Of a DNA stretch of 64,000 nt, positions 42,934 to 52,154 are shown in pieces. The notes beneath the pieces were generated by a model. The model saw only the letters and a program-made list of their open reading frames with translations. It was not told the DNA's origin and searched no databases. The DNA comes from Alteromonas sp. KUL49 (GTDB lineage Bacteria; Pseudomonadota; Gammaproteobacteria; Enterobacterales; Alteromonadaceae). Within the stretch, counting starts at the first letter, position 1. Each line of letters starts with the position of its first letter. The DNA lies in assembly GCF_006538345.1 (NCBI RefSeq), contig NZ_BJKL01000005.1, forward strand, positions 1-64,000, written 5' to 3'. Made by a program: the position numbers and the translations under genes.

Positions 42934-43009
42934 AAGTCAATTATTGGGTTTTCAGACTGTGAGGTGTGGTCGAGAACGATCGTTGGCGACAACTTCAACG
43001 GATAGAGGG

Positions 43010-43444
43010 CTAGGCGCTGATGCCCGAGCCTAAGGTACCACCTTTAGGCTTACCTTTTTTATCGTAGGTAAGCGACTCTTTAGCGCGAACCTCTAACATC
43101 AGGTTTCTAAGGTGTGTGAGGCGGAGTTGGCCTTGTTCTACGGCTTTCTCGTTAACATCAGTACGGTACTTGCAATTTTCAAGCTGTGCTTTGGCATCGG
43201 CGAGTAGTGCTTCGATTTCGGGACTCTGCTTTGTGTGGTCGTTGGCTTTGGTGTAGCTATGCTCAACCTGACTATCCAATTGTTGGATAGCTTCTAGCAG
43301 CGCTGCCTTTTCTTCAAGTAGGCTGATAAGCGATTCGGCATCACGAGTACTAATGAGGTGTAACTCTTTTTCCAACAGCTCGCCCAACAACGTCAGCTGT
43401 TCGACTTGTCTTGCTATTTGAGAAGCGAGTTCATTAATGCTCAT
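43010..43444 (-). CDS. flgN: Flagellar export chaperone FlgN
   Basis: A 144-residue helical coiled-coil protein that escorts the hook-filament junction proteins FlgK and FlgL to the export gate. The sequence is dominated by long heptad-rich helices (..LEKELHLISTRDAESLISLLEEKAALLEAIQ..), as in the family. It follows flgM by 21 bases on the same strand, the standard flgMN pair. Confidence 0.88.
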   Translation of the reverse strand: MSINELASQIARQVEQLTLLGELLEKELHLISTRDAESLISLLEEKAALLEAIQQLDSQVEHSYTKANDHTKQSPEIEALLADAKAQLENCKYRTDVNEKAVEQGQLRLTHLRNLMLEVRAKESLTYDKKGKPKGGTLGSGISA

Positions 43445-43465
43445 TGCTTTACGTATGCAGCCTTG

Positions 43466-43792
43466 TTACTTCTGACCAAATATTTGCGATTCTAGCTTAG
43501 CTATCTTATTTGCAAGCACTTCAGGGTTGACGCGATATTCGCCGCTCTGAATTGCTTTTTTCAAACGGTCCACTTTTTCTTGGTTAACCGGCGCCTCTGA
43601 ACCTTTTTTCTGTACTTGATTCAATTGCTGTGCAGATTGCGTTAACGACACGGAATCTTGACGCGGAGCAGTTTGAGCCGACGCTTGATTCGCGGCTTGC
43701 TGCTGCGTTTGTTGCGCTTGATTTTGTTGCGCAACCTTACCATTATCAATGGGCGCTTTGGGTAACCCATTGTTTATATTGTTAATTGCCAT
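43466..43792 (-). CDS. flgM: Anti-sigma-28 factor FlgM
   Basis: A 108-residue inhibitor of sigma-28 (FliA) that is exported when the hook is complete. The N-terminal half is Gln/Ala-rich and disordered; the C-terminal binding region is ..VNQEKVDRLKKAIQSGEYRVNPEVLANKIAKLE.. as in other FlgM. It has its own sigma-28 type promoter, giving an autoregulatory loop, and sits between flgA and flgN. Confidence 0.92.
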   Translation of the reverse strand: MAINNINNGLPKAPIDNGKVAQQNQAQQTQQQAANQASAQTAPRQDSVSLTQSAQQLNQVQKKGSEAPVNQEKVDRLKKAIQSGEYRVNPEVLANKIAKLESQIFGQK

Positions 43793-43826
43793 AGGATTTC
43801 TCCACTACCTTTTTACCTCACTAATT

Positions 43827-43853
43827 GTATCGGCAAAGTACGGCGATTCTTTA
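43827..43853 (-). promoter_or_regulatory. Sigma-28 promoter of flgM
   Basis: On the minus strand TAAAGAAT and GCCGATAC are separated by exactly 11 bases, nearly the consensus TAAAGTTT-N11-GCCGATAA. It lies 35 bases before the flgM ATG. Confidence 0.85.
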
Positions 43854-43894
43854 ATCTTTTTGAGCGTAAATGCGGTAATTTTTGCCCACCTATC

Positions 43895-44623
43895 TTACAA
43901 GTGTATCACGACTTCTTGCGAACTGGCGACTTCTGCAATAATTGCCTTTTGACTGCTGGTATTTACAACTTTGATATTGTCGCCAATAACCCCGTCTTGC
44001 TGGGCTATACCCGACGTTTTTACCGCCATACCCGATAGTTTAGCACTGATAGTTATTCTGTCGCCCTTGCATACGAAACACAACATGTTTGATTGAATGG
44101 CTTGACCACCCGCAGTTCTGCGTTTCATTCGGGCACCAATCAATGTATCAATACTCGTGAAGGCTGTGTGACGTAAACGGCGAACATCCACATCGGCAAA
44201 GGTGAGATTGTCTGCAGTGAGCACTGTGCCAGGACTTATCGCTCCAGAGGTAACTACAATACTTTTGGTACGTGTCACTTGTGCGCTTGTGAACAAGTAC
44301 CAGTCGTTGTTTCCACAACTAACGCGAACTGTCATGTAGGATTGCTGTAGTGCTTCGTCAGAAATGTGATATTGAAATCCAGAGGCACACTCAGGAATGT
44401 TTATCCTATTGTCTATAGTAACAATTTTCACGTTGGTGTTAGTATCACCTTCATCAGTGTCGAGTAAATTCAACAAAAAGGCTTCAACACCGTTTTGGAT
44501 CTCTTGATGCTTGGTAGCATGGGCGTAATTTGACCAACTGATTGCAAGTGACAGCACTAAAGCTATTTTAAAAATATACTTTTGCAGAATAACCTTGTGT
44601 AAAATCTGATTTTTCATTTTCAC
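43895..44623 (-). CDS. flgA: Flagellar P-ring assembly chaperone FlgA
   Basis: A 242-residue periplasmic chaperone for FlgI. It has an N-terminal signal segment (basic, then hydrophobic residues ~12-36, ..ISWSNYAHA) and a C-terminal SAF domain with ..VVTSGAISPGTVLTADNL.., ..IGARMKRRTAGGQAIQSNML.. and ..VVNTSSQKAIIAEV... ATG at 44623 gives a start MKMKNQ..; a few in-frame ATGs follow closely. It leads the flgA-flgM-flgN group, divergent from cheV. Confidence 0.93.
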   Translation of the reverse strand: MKMKNQILHKVILQKYIFKIALVLSLAISWSNYAHATKHQEIQNGVEAFLLNLLDTDEGDTNTNVKIVTIDNRINIPECASGFQYHISDEALQQSYMTVRVSCGNNDWYLFTSAQVTRTKSIVVTSGAISPGTVLTADNLTFADVDVRRLRHTAFTSIDTLIGARMKRRTAGGQAIQSNMLCFVCKGDRITISAKLSGMAVKTSGIAQQDGVIGDNIKVVNTSSQKAIIAEVASSQEVVIHL

Positions 44624-44739
44624 TTTTCGTTTTCAGTTAGTTATATATTGACTATGCTTACAGTGGAAATCGTCACTGATGGCATGAATATTACTCATTC
44701 GACGTTTGTTGTTTTATGTATGCGTCATTTTTCTGTCGT

Positions 44740-44767
44740 TTGACGTGCATAATTTTAGTGATATTGT
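44740..44767 (+). promoter_or_regulatory. Probable sigma-70 promoter of cheV-cheR
   Basis: TTGACG (44740-44745) and TATTGT (44762-44767) are 16 bases apart, about 55 bases before the cheV ATG. No convincing sigma-54 or sigma-28 element was found here. Confidence 0.45.
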
Positions 44768-44821
44768 CTATGCTCTCTAGGTAAGGCAATGATCATGCCC
44801 AGTATTAACAAGAGGTGATAT

Positions 44822-45751
44822 ATGTCGGGTATTATGGATTCGGTAGACCAACGAACACAGTTGGTCGGACAAAACCGGCTTGAGTTACTACTTTTCAGGC
44901 TTAATGGCCGACAGCGTTTTGGCATTAACGTGTTTAAAGTCCGCGAGGTTCTACAATGCCCGCCGTTGACATCTATGCCTAAATTGAATTCTCTTGTTCG
45001 CGGTGTCGCGCATATTCGTGGTCAAACCATTTCGGTAATCGACCTGAGTATGGCCACCGGTGGTAAGCGTATCGAAGATCTCTCGACCGCGTTCATTGTT
45101 ATTGCGGAATACAACCGTTCAGTTCAGGGATTTCTCGTTGGTGCGGTAGAGCGTATTATCAATACCAACTGGGACTCAATCATGCCCCCGCCTCAGGGCA
45201 CGGGAAGAGCGAGTTACCTCACGGCGGTAACAGAAGTAGAAAACGAGCTCATTGAAATTCTAGATGTTGAGAAGATACTCAACGAAATATCCCCTCTGAG
45301 CACGGATGTAAGCGAAGAAGTCCAACAGAATCTTGCTACCACAGGCAGAGAAGACAAGATTATCTTCATAGCAGATGATTCTTCTGTTGCGCGAAATCAG
45401 GTGAAAAAGGCCCTAACTGCGCTCGGAATTGAGATGGAATTGGCCAAAAATGGTCTTGAGGCGTTGAACAGGCTTAAAGAGATCGCCGAAGAATATGGCG
45501 ATGTCACTGAACGGGTGGGGGTATTAGTGTCTGATATCGAAATGCCAGAAATGGATGGCTACACACTGACAGCAGAGATAAAGAATACGCCCAATTTAAG
45601 TAAATTGCATGTTGTTCTGCACACATCCCTATCCGGCGTATTTAATCAGGCCATGGTGCAAAAAGTGGGTGCTGATGATTTTATTGCTAAGTTCCATCCG
45701 GACGAGCTAGCGACTGCTGTCCAAAAGTGGTTTATGACTGAATGCGAGTAA
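44822..45751 (+). CDS. cheV: Chemotaxis coupling/response protein CheV
   Basis: A 309-residue hybrid that couples receptors to CheA and adapts by phosphorylation. A CheW-like domain fills residues ~15-165 (..GINVFKVREVL.., ..RGVAHIRGQTISVIDL..). A receiver domain follows (~175-305) with the acidic pair in ..FIADDSS.. and the phosphoacceptor Asp in ..VSDIEMPEMDGY... An AGAGGTGAT ribosome binding site precedes ATG. It is paired with cheR in front of flgB, the layout of Vibrio and Shewanella polar clusters. Confidence 0.94.
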   Translation: MSGIMDSVDQRTQLVGQNRLELLLFRLNGRQRFGINVFKVREVLQCPPLTSMPKLNSLVRGVAHIRGQTISVIDLSMATGGKRIEDLSTAFIVIAEYNRSVQGFLVGAVERIINTNWDSIMPPPQGTGRASYLTAVTEVENELIEILDVEKILNEISPLSTDVSEEVQQNLATTGREDKIIFIADDSSVARNQVKKALTALGIEMELAKNGLEALNRLKEIAEEYGDVTERVGVLVSDIEMPEMDGYTLTAEIKNTPNLSKLHVVLHTSLSGVFNQAMVQKVGADDFIAKFHPDELATAVQKWFMTECE

Positions 45752-45766
45752 CGGAGCACGCAGGGA

Positions 45767-46645
45767 TTGAGTAATCGAGACGTTTCACCTGATAGCTATA
45801 TACGTTTCAGAGATTTCTTAGAGCGACAATGCGGTATTGTACTTGGCGATAACAAACAGTATTTGGTTCGCAGTCGTTTGGCTTCTCTGTTGTATCAATA
45901 TAATTACGACAGTATCGATACACTAATTAACACAGTTGTACGAGGTGGCAATCGGAATTTACTGCAAGATGTTATCGATGCGATGACTACAAACGAAACT
46001 TTGTGGTTCAGAGATAATTACCCGTTTACACTCCTCATCAATGATCTCTTACCTAAGCTAGCGGATAAGCGTCAGAAGATCCGCATATGGAGTGCCGCTT
46101 GTTCCTCTGGACAGGAACCATACTCCATTGCCATGTCTATTTTGGAATACCAAAGACAAAAGCCTGGAAGTTTGCGGCAAGGTGTTGAGATTATGGCGAC
46201 GGATCTATCTTCAGAAATGCTCTCCAAATGTCAAGAGGGTATCTACGACGAATTGTCCCTTGCTCGAGGATTGTCTCCGCAACGCCGTCAACAGTTCTTC
46301 AAGCCAGTAGACAACGGTCGTATGCAAATATCGCCAGAGGTTCGTCGAATGGTAACTTTTAAAAGTCTAAATTTGTTAGGTAGCTATGCAACACTTGGCC
46401 GTTTTGACATTGTTTTTTGCCGGAACGTGCTGATTTACTTTTCACCGGAAGTGAAACAAAAAATACTGCAACAAATTGCCGGATTACTCCAACCGGAGGG
46501 GGTGTTATTCCTTGGCGCGTCTGAGTCTATCAGTACATCAGCATCCTATTACTCTATGGTTAAGTGCCATCCTGGTCTTTACTACCAAAAGAGTAAGTTT
46601 CTGAAATTAATAATTAATTTTCATTTCTGGGGTTACTTTGCATAG
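45767..46645 (+). CDS. cheR: Chemotaxis protein methyltransferase CheR
   Basis: A 292-residue SAM-dependent enzyme that methylates receptor glutamates. The N-terminal helical domain (..FRDFLERQCGIVLGDNKQYLVRSRL..) is followed by the SAM pocket ..RIWSAACSSGQEPYSIAM.. and ..FDIVFCRNVLIYF... The start is TTG, 15 bases after cheV. The last ~15 residues after ..GLYYQK (SKFLKLIINFHFW..) are unlike usual CheR ends; one added A in the preceding AAAA would stop the protein at once, so a minor frameshift is possible. Confidence 0.92.
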   Translation: MSNRDVSPDSYIRFRDFLERQCGIVLGDNKQYLVRSRLASLLYQYNYDSIDTLINTVVRGGNRNLLQDVIDAMTTNETLWFRDNYPFTLLINDLLPKLADKRQKIRIWSAACSSGQEPYSIAMSILEYQRQKPGSLRQGVEIMATDLSSEMLSKCQEGIYDELSLARGLSPQRRQQFFKPVDNGRMQISPEVRRMVTFKSLNLLGSYATLGRFDIVFCRNVLIYFSPEVKQKILQQIAGLLQPEGVLFLGASESISTSASYYSMVKCHPGLYYQKSKFLKLIINFHFWGYFA

Positions 46646-46679
46646 CCCCCCGTTCCACAAATAGCACTTTCCAAGATGT

Positions 46680-46695
46680 TGGCATCACACTTGCT
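46680..46695 (+). promoter_or_regulatory. Sigma-54 promoter of flgBCDE
   Basis: TGGCATCACACTTGCT has the -24 GG and -12 GC ten bases apart and matches TGGCAC-N5-TTGCW closely. It is about 66 bases before flgB. Confidence 0.85.
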
Positions 46696-46760
46696 AATAC
46701 TTTTCATACTCAGGCTAGAATGACGTTTATCGACCAATTCTGCCGCTGTTTTAGGAAAGT

Positions 46761-47192
46761 ATGATGGCAATAAACCTCGACAGACTTGTTGGATTTCACC
46801 ATACCGCGGTGTCCTTACGGACAGATCGTATGGAAGTAATTGCAGGGAATTTAGCCAATGCTAATACGCCAGGCTACAAAGCGCAGGATATTGATTTTAA
46901 TAGCGCTATGAACCGCGCGTTGAAAGACCAAAAAAGTCCTTCAGGCGGCAATAGTAACTTAGTAAGAACACACGAAAGTCATATGACAGGTGGACCTAGG
47001 TCAGCCTCTAGTTTCGATATGCAATATCGCATTCCTGAGCAACCAGATACTGGCGATGGTAACACTGTAGAAGTTCAAGCCGAAAGAAACCGTTTTCTTG
47101 ACAACGGGTTAAGGTATCAGGCCAGTGTCGAATTTTTGAATAGTAAAATTAAAGGGATGAAAAAGGCCCTAAGTAGTAACGGAGGGCAGTGA
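46761..47192 (+). CDS. flgB: Flagellar proximal rod protein FlgB
   Basis: A 143-residue rod protein with the N-terminal flagellar rod motif ..VIAGNLANANTPGYKAQDIDF.. and C-terminal ..GLRYQASVEFLNSKIKGMKKAL... Two adjacent ATGs (46761, 46764) are possible; the second is better spaced from TAGGAA. It opens the flgBCDE operon; its TGA lies within the flgC start region. Confidence 0.94.
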   Translation: MMAINLDRLVGFHHTAVSLRTDRMEVIAGNLANANTPGYKAQDIDFNSAMNRALKDQKSPSGGNSNLVRTHESHMTGGPRSASSFDMQYRIPEQPDTGDGNTVEVQAERNRFLDNGLRYQASVEFLNSKIKGMKKALSSNGGQ

Positions 47193-47194
47193 TC

Positions 47195-47617
47195 ATGAGT
47201 CTATTTAACGTGATGGAAATTTCCAGCACTGGAATGAAGGCAGAGAGCGTACGACTGAATACTACCGCCAGTAATATCGCAAATGCTAATACTGTTGGCA
47301 GTAGTTACAACGAGACATATCGCGCCCGCCAACCTGTGTTTGCTACTGAGCTTCAACGCGCTATCGACGGTCAGTCAATGGGAGCAGGTGTCCAAGTTAA
47401 AGGGATTGTCGAAAGTGATGCCCCGTTGCAAGTAGAGTACGCTCCTCACAATCCATTAGCCGACGAGAACGGTTATATCTACAAACCCAATGTTAATGTT
47501 GTAGAAGAGATGGCAAACATGATGTCGGCGTCCAAAGCCTACGAGACCAATGTCCAAGTCGCTGACACAACTAAAAGAATATTCCGTCGTGTGCTACAGC
47601 TCGGACAAGGGCAATAA
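47195..47617 (+). CDS. flgC: Flagellar proximal rod protein FlgC
   Basis: A 140-residue rod protein starting MSLFNVMEISSTGMKAESVRL with ..TASNIANANTVGSSYNETYRARQPVF.. and C-terminal ..EEMANMMSASKAYETNVQVADTTKRI.. motifs of the rod/hook family. I chose ATG at 47195, eight bases after GGAGGG, over GTG at 47189 that overlaps the flgB stop. Confidence 0.94.
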   Translation: MSLFNVMEISSTGMKAESVRLNTTASNIANANTVGSSYNETYRARQPVFATELQRAIDGQSMGAGVQVKGIVESDAPLQVEYAPHNPLADENGYIYKPNVNVVEEMANMMSASKAYETNVQVADTTKRIFRRVLQLGQGQ

Positions 47618-47648
47618 GTTGCCACCTGGTTGAAGGAAGGAATTTATC

Positions 47649-48335
47649 GTGAACACTATTAACAACACAGGTCTAAATACGGATTTGTATTGGCAAGAAG
47701 AAACCGTACCGGTTGCAGATGGAACAGAACAGACGCTATCGCAAGAGGATTTCTTCGCCATGTTGACCGAGCAGTTGGCTAACCAAGATCCAACGAAGCC
47801 TGTAGATAACGACCAAATGGTAGCTCAGATGACGTCGTTTACTATGGCCGATGGTATTACTCAGCTCAACGAGAGCTTTAATGACTTCGCAGCATCCATG
47901 ACCTCGAATCAAGCACTTCAAGCGTCAAGTTTGATAGGTCAAGATGTCCTAGTGCAAGGCAACGTGGGCCATATGGCTAACGAGGGAGATGGCCTGTCTG
48001 GTGTGGTGGTTAACGACCAAACTATTCAGAACATGACAATCACTATAGAAAATCAGTTTGGTGAAGTGATTAAAACTATTGATGCAGGTACACAAGCTGC
48101 AGGAAATATCGAGTTCAGCTGGGATGGTAAAGATGCTCAAGGCAACAATATGCCCCCAGGTGACTATGTAATTAAAGCGAATGGCGATGCCAATGGTGAA
48201 GGTGTGCAACTGGCCACCGCGGTAAATCGTCATGTTGACAGTGTGAGTTTGGCCGGAAGTGGTCAAAGTATTATTTTGAATTTGGATGGTGACGTGAGTA
48301 TCAGTTTAGACGACGTCATTCAAATCGGTAGCTAG
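47649..48335 (+). CDS. flgD: Flagellar hook assembly (cap) protein FlgD
   Basis: A 228-residue scaffold that caps the growing hook. The N-terminal signature ..LSQEDFFAMLTEQLANQDPTKPVDNDQMVAQMTSF.. is clear, followed by the beta-rich FlgD Ig-like/Tudor domains (..FSWDGKDAQGNNMPPGDYVIKA..). The start is GTG with AAGGAAGGAA upstream, 31 bases after flgC. Confidence 0.94.
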   Translation: MNTINNTGLNTDLYWQEETVPVADGTEQTLSQEDFFAMLTEQLANQDPTKPVDNDQMVAQMTSFTMADGITQLNESFNDFAASMTSNQALQASSLIGQDVLVQGNVGHMANEGDGLSGVVVNDQTIQNMTITIENQFGEVIKTIDAGTQAAGNIEFSWDGKDAQGNNMPPGDYVIKANGDANGEGVQLATAVNRHVDSVSLAGSGQSIILNLDGDVSISLDDVIQIGS

Positions 48336-48349
48336 TAGGAGAAGAGAAT

Positions 48350-49729
48350 ATGTCTTTTAATATTGCTTTAAGTGGTGTCGCGGCTTCTCAAAAAGATTTG
48401 GATGTCACCGCGAATAACATTGCTAACGTAAACACCGTAGGCTTTAAAGAGTCTCGTGCAGAATTTGGCGACGTTTTTGCCGCCTCACTACTGGCTGGTG
48501 GTAAAACCAAAGTCGGTGATGGTGTGCTTACACAAGAAGTCGCACAGCAGTTTTCCCAAGGTAGTTTGCAGTTTACTAACAATGCGCTTGACCTAGCGGT
48601 AACTGGGACCGGTTTTTTCGCCACAGTACCAGATATTGCCTCTAGCGATTTCTCGTTTACTCGTGCCGGTCAGTTTAAGCTAGACAATGACAATTTTGTG
48701 GTAAACAGCAGTGGTGACAACCTACTGGGCTTTCCAGTGAACTCGGATGGCACAAGCTCATCAGTTGCACTGAGTACCACTGAACCTGTGCGCATTCCTG
48801 ATTCTTCAGGCTCTCCTACTCAAACCTCTGAAGTTGATATTCGTATGAACTTACCAGCAGGAGATAGCGCATTAGATCCCACACAGTTCGATCCAGAGGA
48901 TCCGTCTTCTTACAATGCATCTACGTCTGTAACCGTCTATGATTCATTGGGCGACAGTCATGTGATGACCTATTACTTCGTTAAGGACAATGCAGCAACT
49001 AATGAATGGTATGTGGCCACAGCAGTTGATGACCAATTAGTAGATATGGTTAACTCAGACGGTACGGACTCTGACCCGGCAACGGCGACCAATGCGCTCG
49101 GTACAGCCACCGGTAATGGTGTTACCGCAGCTAAACTTATCTTTACTCAAGGTGGTGATTTCTCAGCGATGCAAGCACCGGATGGTGTTACTACATCAGA
49201 CTTTAAGATTACCACTGAAGCATTAGGCGCAGGTATTCTTGCTAATGGTTCAGATGCAACCCAGCAAATTGCTATTGATTTTAACCTTGATCCAGCAAGC
49301 GCAACCACCACCGAGCCAACACAGTTTGCATCAGCATTTGAAGTGACTTCACTTGAGCAAAACGGTTTACCAGTGGGTAGATTAACAGGTATTGAGATCA
49401 GTCCTGATGGTTTGGTACGTGCGACTTTCTCTAACGGTACTTCTGAGCCAATTGTTCGTGTAGCACTCGTACGTTTCTCCAATGAGCAAGGCCTTACTCA
49501 GCAAAGCAGTACCCAGTGGAAAGAGAGTATTCTTTCTGGTGAAGCACTGGCTGGAGAGGCAACTACAGGTACCTTTGGTGAAATTAATTCGTCTGCACTT
49601 GAGCAGGCCAACGTTAATCTTACCACTGAGCTTATCGACATGATTATCGCTCAGAGAAACTTCCAGGCTAACTCGCGAGCACTAGAAGTTAATAACCAGT
49701 TGAATCAGACAATACTGAATATCCGATAG
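48350..49729 (+). CDS. flgE: Flagellar hook protein FlgE
   Basis: A 459-residue hook subunit. The N-terminal ..ALSGVAASQKDLDVTANNIANVNTVGFKESRAEF.. and C-terminal ..ELIDMIIAQRNFQANSRALEVNNQLNQTILNIR are the axial D0 helices; the middle is the variable D1/D2 region. An AGGAGAAGAG site precedes ATG. A good terminator after it ends the flgBCDE transcript. Confidence 0.95.
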   Translation: MSFNIALSGVAASQKDLDVTANNIANVNTVGFKESRAEFGDVFAASLLAGGKTKVGDGVLTQEVAQQFSQGSLQFTNNALDLAVTGTGFFATVPDIASSDFSFTRAGQFKLDNDNFVVNSSGDNLLGFPVNSDGTSSSVALSTTEPVRIPDSSGSPTQTSEVDIRMNLPAGDSALDPTQFDPEDPSSYNASTSVTVYDSLGDSHVMTYYFVKDNAATNEWYVATAVDDQLVDMVNSDGTDSDPATATNALGTATGNGVTAAKLIFTQGGDFSAMQAPDGVTTSDFKITTEALGAGILANGSDATQQIAIDFNLDPASATTTEPTQFASAFEVTSLEQNGLPVGRLTGIEISPDGLVRATFSNGTSEPIVRVALVRFSNEQGLTQQSSTQWKESILSGEALAGEATTGTFGEINSSALEQANVNLTTELIDMIIAQRNFQANSRALEVNNQLNQTILNIR

Positions 49730-49747
49730 TATTTAAACTGACACAGT

Positions 49748-49773
49748 GGCCGCTATTTCAGCGGCCTTTTTTA
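49748..49773 (+). terminator. Terminator of the flgBCDE operon
   Basis: Seven-bp stem GGCCGCT / AGCGGCC with a five-base loop and a TTTTTT tail, 18 bases after flgE. Confidence 0.88.
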
Positions 49774-49805
49774 TTTTCCTCCCTATCACCCCCGAAACAG
49801 CATGT

Positions 49806-49821
49806 TGGCATTTGGCTTGCA
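49806..49821 (+). promoter_or_regulatory. Sigma-54 promoter of the flgF operon
   Basis: TGGCATTTGGCTTGCA fits the -24/-12 consensus with correct ten-base GG-GC spacing, 40 bases before flgF and just after the flgE terminator. Confidence 0.85.
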
Positions 49822-49860
49822 ATCGTAGAGATACGTTTAAATAAGAGTCAAAAGTTAGTC

Positions 49861-50604
49861 ATGGACAAACTCCTCTATATCGCAGCCAGTGGTGCCTCAC
49901 AGAACCTCTTGGGTACGTCGGTCAGAGCTAATAATCTGGCTAACTCACAGACCACGGGTTTCCGCGCACAACTCGAACAGGCAAGGTCAATGCCGGCCTA
50001 CGGCGAAGGTTTGCCGACTCGCGTGTTCGCAATGACAGAAAGCCCGTCAAATAATTATGAATCTGGTCCAATGATTCAAACCGGGCGAGAACTAGATGTT
50101 GCTATTCAAGGCGACGGTTGGTTTGCGGTTCAAGATCAGTTTGGACAAGAGGCCTATTCGAGAAACGGTAATTTTCAACTGGGCGATGACGGTATTTTGA
50201 CAGATGTTCATGGCCGCGTAGTACTGGGTGAAAACGGTCCAATCTTTTTACCAGTTCCACTTGATAACCTCGATATTGGCATTGATGGCTCGTTGTCAAT
50301 GCGTCAACTAGGTGCCCCAGAAACTGTCATCGAAGATATCGGTCGATTAAAGCTGGTTAGCCCTAATTATCGCGACATGGAGCGTGGCGAAGACGGTCTC
50401 TTTCGTATGAAAGACGGCTCGATTGCCCTCGAGAGTGAGAACGTAAACATTATGTCGGGCATGCTTGAAGGCTCTAACGTGAATGCTATCGATGAAATGG
50501 TAAGCATGATCAGTTTACAGCGAAATTATGAGCTTCAAGTCAAAATGATGAAGCAAGCACAAGAGCTTGATACACGCGGCAACATGTTGCTTCGAATTAT
50601 TTAA
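49861..50604 (+). CDS. flgF: Flagellar distal rod protein FlgF
   Basis: A 247-residue rod protein with ..NLLGTSVRANNLANSQTTGFRAQLEQ.. at the N-terminus and ..NVNAIDEMVSMISLQRNYELQVKMMKQAQELD.. at the C-terminus. It begins the flgFGHIJKL operon. No strong ribosome binding site is visible (AGTTAGTC), so expression may be modest. Confidence 0.94.
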   Translation: MDKLLYIAASGASQNLLGTSVRANNLANSQTTGFRAQLEQARSMPAYGEGLPTRVFAMTESPSNNYESGPMIQTGRELDVAIQGDGWFAVQDQFGQEAYSRNGNFQLGDDGILTDVHGRVVLGENGPIFLPVPLDNLDIGIDGSLSMRQLGAPETVIEDIGRLKLVSPNYRDMERGEDGLFRMKDGSIALESENVNIMSGMLEGSNVNAIDEMVSMISLQRNYELQVKMMKQAQELDTRGNMLLRII

Positions 50605-50652
50605 TGAAATGAGTATTGGCATTGCATCATTGAGCAATGCTAGGAGGTTGAT

Positions 50653-51441
50653 ATGCATCCTGCGTTATGGATTAGTAAAACTGGTCTTGATGCCGCACAA
50701 ACTGATGTTTCTGTGGTATCAAACAACTTGGCCAACGCATCTACCGTTGGCTTCAAGAAGGACCGCGCCATATTTGAAGATTTGCTGTACCAAAATATCA
50801 ATCAACCCGGTGGCCGGTCTTCTGCTGATACTGAGTTACCTTCAGGTCTGATGCTAGGTGCGGGTTCAAAAGTGGTTGCCACCCAAAAGGCGCATACACA
50901 AGGTAACCTTTTGACCACTGACAATTCGTTGGATATGTCTATTCAAGGCCGCGGATACTTTGAAATCCTTCAGCCTGACGGTTCTATTGCGTACACCAGA
51001 AACGGTCAGTTTACCCTCAATGACCAGGGGCAAATAGTCACCCCTGGCGCTGGCTTCTTGTTACAGCCAGCGATTGCCATTCCTGAAGATGCACAGCAGA
51101 TAACGATTTCTCAAGACGGAGAAGTGAGTGCAACGGTGCGAGGTCAAGCAGATCCTCAGGTGCTCGGGCAAATGAATATCTCTGACTTTATCAACCCAAC
51201 AGGGTTGCAACCCATTGGACAAAACCTATTTGTGGAAACGGCCGTGAGCGGAGCGCCTATTCAAGGTATTCCAGGGCTTCAAGGACTAGGCACTATTTCA
51301 CAAGGTACCCTTGAAACATCCAATGTGAACGTTACCGAAGAATTGGTAAATCTGATTGAAAGTCAGCGCTTGTATGAGATGAACTCGAAAGTTATCTCAT
51401 CTGTTGACCAGATGCTTGGTCAGGTAATTCAGCAACTTTAG
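50653..51441 (+). CDS. flgG: Flagellar distal rod protein FlgG
   Basis: A 262-residue protein, the main component of the distal rod. Typical blocks are ..KTGLDAAQTDVSVVSNNLANASTVGFKKDRAIFEDLLYQ.. and ..NVNVTEELVNLIESQRLYEMNSKVISSVDQML... TAGGAGG precedes ATG. The stop overlaps the flgH start region. Confidence 0.96.
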   Translation: MHPALWISKTGLDAAQTDVSVVSNNLANASTVGFKKDRAIFEDLLYQNINQPGGRSSADTELPSGLMLGAGSKVVATQKAHTQGNLLTTDNSLDMSIQGRGYFEILQPDGSIAYTRNGQFTLNDQGQIVTPGAGFLLQPAIAIPEDAQQITISQDGEVSATVRGQADPQVLGQMNISDFINPTGLQPIGQNLFVETAVSGAPIQGIPGLQGLGTISQGTLETSNVNVTEELVNLIESQRLYEMNSKVISSVDQMLGQVIQQL

Positions 51442-51443
51442 TG

Positions 51444-52136
51444 ATGGGTAGTGTTATGCGTATTCTCTCCTTGTTGGCAATTTTTATCATACTGAGTGGG
51501 TGTGGCAGTACCATGCAAACACCCGTTCGTGCCGATGACCCCATGTTTGCTCCCGTAATCCCAGAGTACCCTAGAGAGCAAATTGTTGAAGATGGCTCAC
51601 TGTTCAGCCAGCAACGAGCGAACAGCTTATACGCAGACGTCACAGCACGCAGAGTAGGCGATATCATATCAGTCACCTTGAGTGAAAATACCAATGCAAT
51701 AAAAGCGGCAGGCTCTACTACGTCAAGAGACTCCACGGTAAACATTAATCCCATCACTGGTTTAGGTGGATTAAATGCTTCCGTTGGTGGTGATTCCATT
51801 CAACTTGGTGTTGCCACTGATAACGAGTTTGCCGGTGATGCGGCCGCTAATCAGAGTAATAGCCTAACGGGTAGTATTTCTGTGACCGTTGTTGAGGTGC
51901 TACCCAACGATAACCTCGTCATTCGCGGTGAGAAATGGATCACCCTCAACCACGGTGATGAATACATACGTCTAACGGGCATTATACGACCTGCTGACGT
52001 AAGCCCTATCAACGAAATAGTTTCGACAAAAGTTGCCAACGCTCGCATTCAATATAGCGGTACCGGTAGCTTTGCAAGAGCACAGGAAAAAGGCTGGTTA
52101 TCTAAGTTCTTCGCGTCTTCGTGGTTCCCGCTTTAA
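51444..52136 (+). CDS. flgH: Flagellar L-ring lipoprotein FlgH
   Basis: Subunit of the outer-membrane L ring. A lipoprotein signal ends in LSGC (Cys20 with this start); the mature part has ..SLYADVTARRVGDIISVTLSENTNAIKAAGSTTSRDS.. and ..RGEKWITLNHGDEYIRLTGIIRPADVSP.. typical of FlgH. Possible starts are GTG 51441, ATG 51444 and ATG 51456; the last gives the shortest normal signal peptide. About 230 residues. Confidence 0.94.
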   Translation: MGSVMRILSLLAIFIILSGCGSTMQTPVRADDPMFAPVIPEYPREQIVEDGSLFSQQRANSLYADVTARRVGDIISVTLSENTNAIKAAGSTTSRDSTVNINPITGLGGLNASVGGDSIQLGVATDNEFAGDAAANQSNSLTGSISVTVVEVLPNDNLVIRGEKWITLNHGDEYIRLTGIIRPADVSPINEIVSTKVANARIQYSGTGSFARAQEKGWLSKFFASSWFPL

Positions 52137-52154
52137 TTAGCACGAGAGGTTAAT

